Assembly: GCA_003105305.1 (NCBI GenBank)
Contig: PQAQ01000226.1
Span: forward strand, 13,729 to 19,511
Direction: 5' to 3'
DNA length: 5,783 bases
Source of the DNA: Candidatus Methylomirabilota bacterium
GTDB taxonomy: Bacteria > Methylomirabilota > Methylomirabilia > Methylomirabilales > Methylomirabilaceae
Part shown: in pieces, positions 5,718 to 5,783 of the stretch
Layout of the letters: every line of letters starts with the position of its first letter
Position numbering within the stretch: position 1 is the first letter of the stretch
Translations under genes and position numbers: made by a program
The notes under the pieces: model-generated
What the model was told of the DNA's origin: nothing
What the model saw: only the letters and a program-made list of their open reading frames with translations
Databases searched by the model: none

Positions 5718-5783
5718 GCCTGCAAGAAAGTAACTCTAGCAGGCTGTTGAAAAACACCCATCCCCTGCGTTACACGCTCATCC
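5718..5783. repeat. Possible start of a repeat or insertion-sequence end, cut by the window edge
   Basis: GCCTGC (5718-5723) and GCAGGC (5739-5744) form an inverted repeat with a 15-nt loop. The right arm runs into AGGCTGTTGAAAAAC (5741-5755) and on to the edge. Sequences of the type GGCTGTTGAAAAA are, from general memory, common at the ends of dispersed elements and insertion sequences. No transposase is visible inside the window, so the assignment rests on resemblance only. Confidence 0.3.

Noticed and set aside
5554..5757. Minus-strand 67-residue open frame at the right end
   Set aside because: Its N-terminus (MFFNSLL) is just a translation of the repeat-like end and its C-terminus is antisense to the LuxR-type gene.

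Overview
The window is a G+C-rich bacterial chromosomal segment. Most of it (positions 1 to about 4980) is on the minus strand and carries the early genes of a tryptophan biosynthesis operon in the order trpE-trpG-trpD-trpC-trpF, preceded by a thioredoxin gene (trxA). trpF runs off the left edge. The trp genes are tightly packed: 6 nt between trpE and trpG, 30 nt between trpG and trpD, 5 nt between trpD and trpC, and 3 nt between trpC and trpF. All five proteins keep their family motifs and catalytic residues and look functional. Together they convert chorismate and glutamine to anthranilate (TrpE/TrpG), then to phosphoribosyl-anthranilate (TrpD), CdRP (TrpF) and indole-3-glycerol phosphate (TrpC). 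Tryptophan synthase (trpB, trpA) would be expected beyond the left edge, but that is inference.

Upstream of trxA lies a convincing sigma70-type promoter (TTGACA, 18 bp, TAATAT), followed by a leader of about 70 nt with a stem-loop and a good Shine-Dalgarno sequence. The promoter overlaps the most upstream in-frame ATG of trxA, so the real protein is the 109-residue form starting at 4876. I see no terminator and no convincing separate promoter in the 129 nt between trxA and trpE. There is also no Trp codon that could make a classical attenuation leader peptide. Read-through from trxA into trp is therefore plausible.

The right-hand part (4983-5783) is different. A roughly 340-nt gene-free stretch contains a striking cluster of four copies of the hexamer TGAAAC/GTTTCA in 36 bp, spaced about one helical turn apart. 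A weak sigma54-like motif lies further downstream. After it comes a small plus-strand gene (5320-5586) for an 88-residue protein that is little more than a LuxR/GerE-type DNA-binding domain. The last 200 nt are visibly A+T-richer and apparently non-coding. They end in a sequence (AGGCTGTTGAAAAAC and onwards) that looks like the beginning of a repeat or insertion-sequence end, cut off by the window edge.

Organism: the operon order, the G+C content and the style of the LuxR-type domain would fit a Gram-negative-like environmental lineage. The NC10 group (Methylomirabilis-like) came to mind, but this is an impression and cannot be proven from the window. I see no large novel system. The most unusual signal is the hexamer cluster upstream of the orphan LuxR-type gene.
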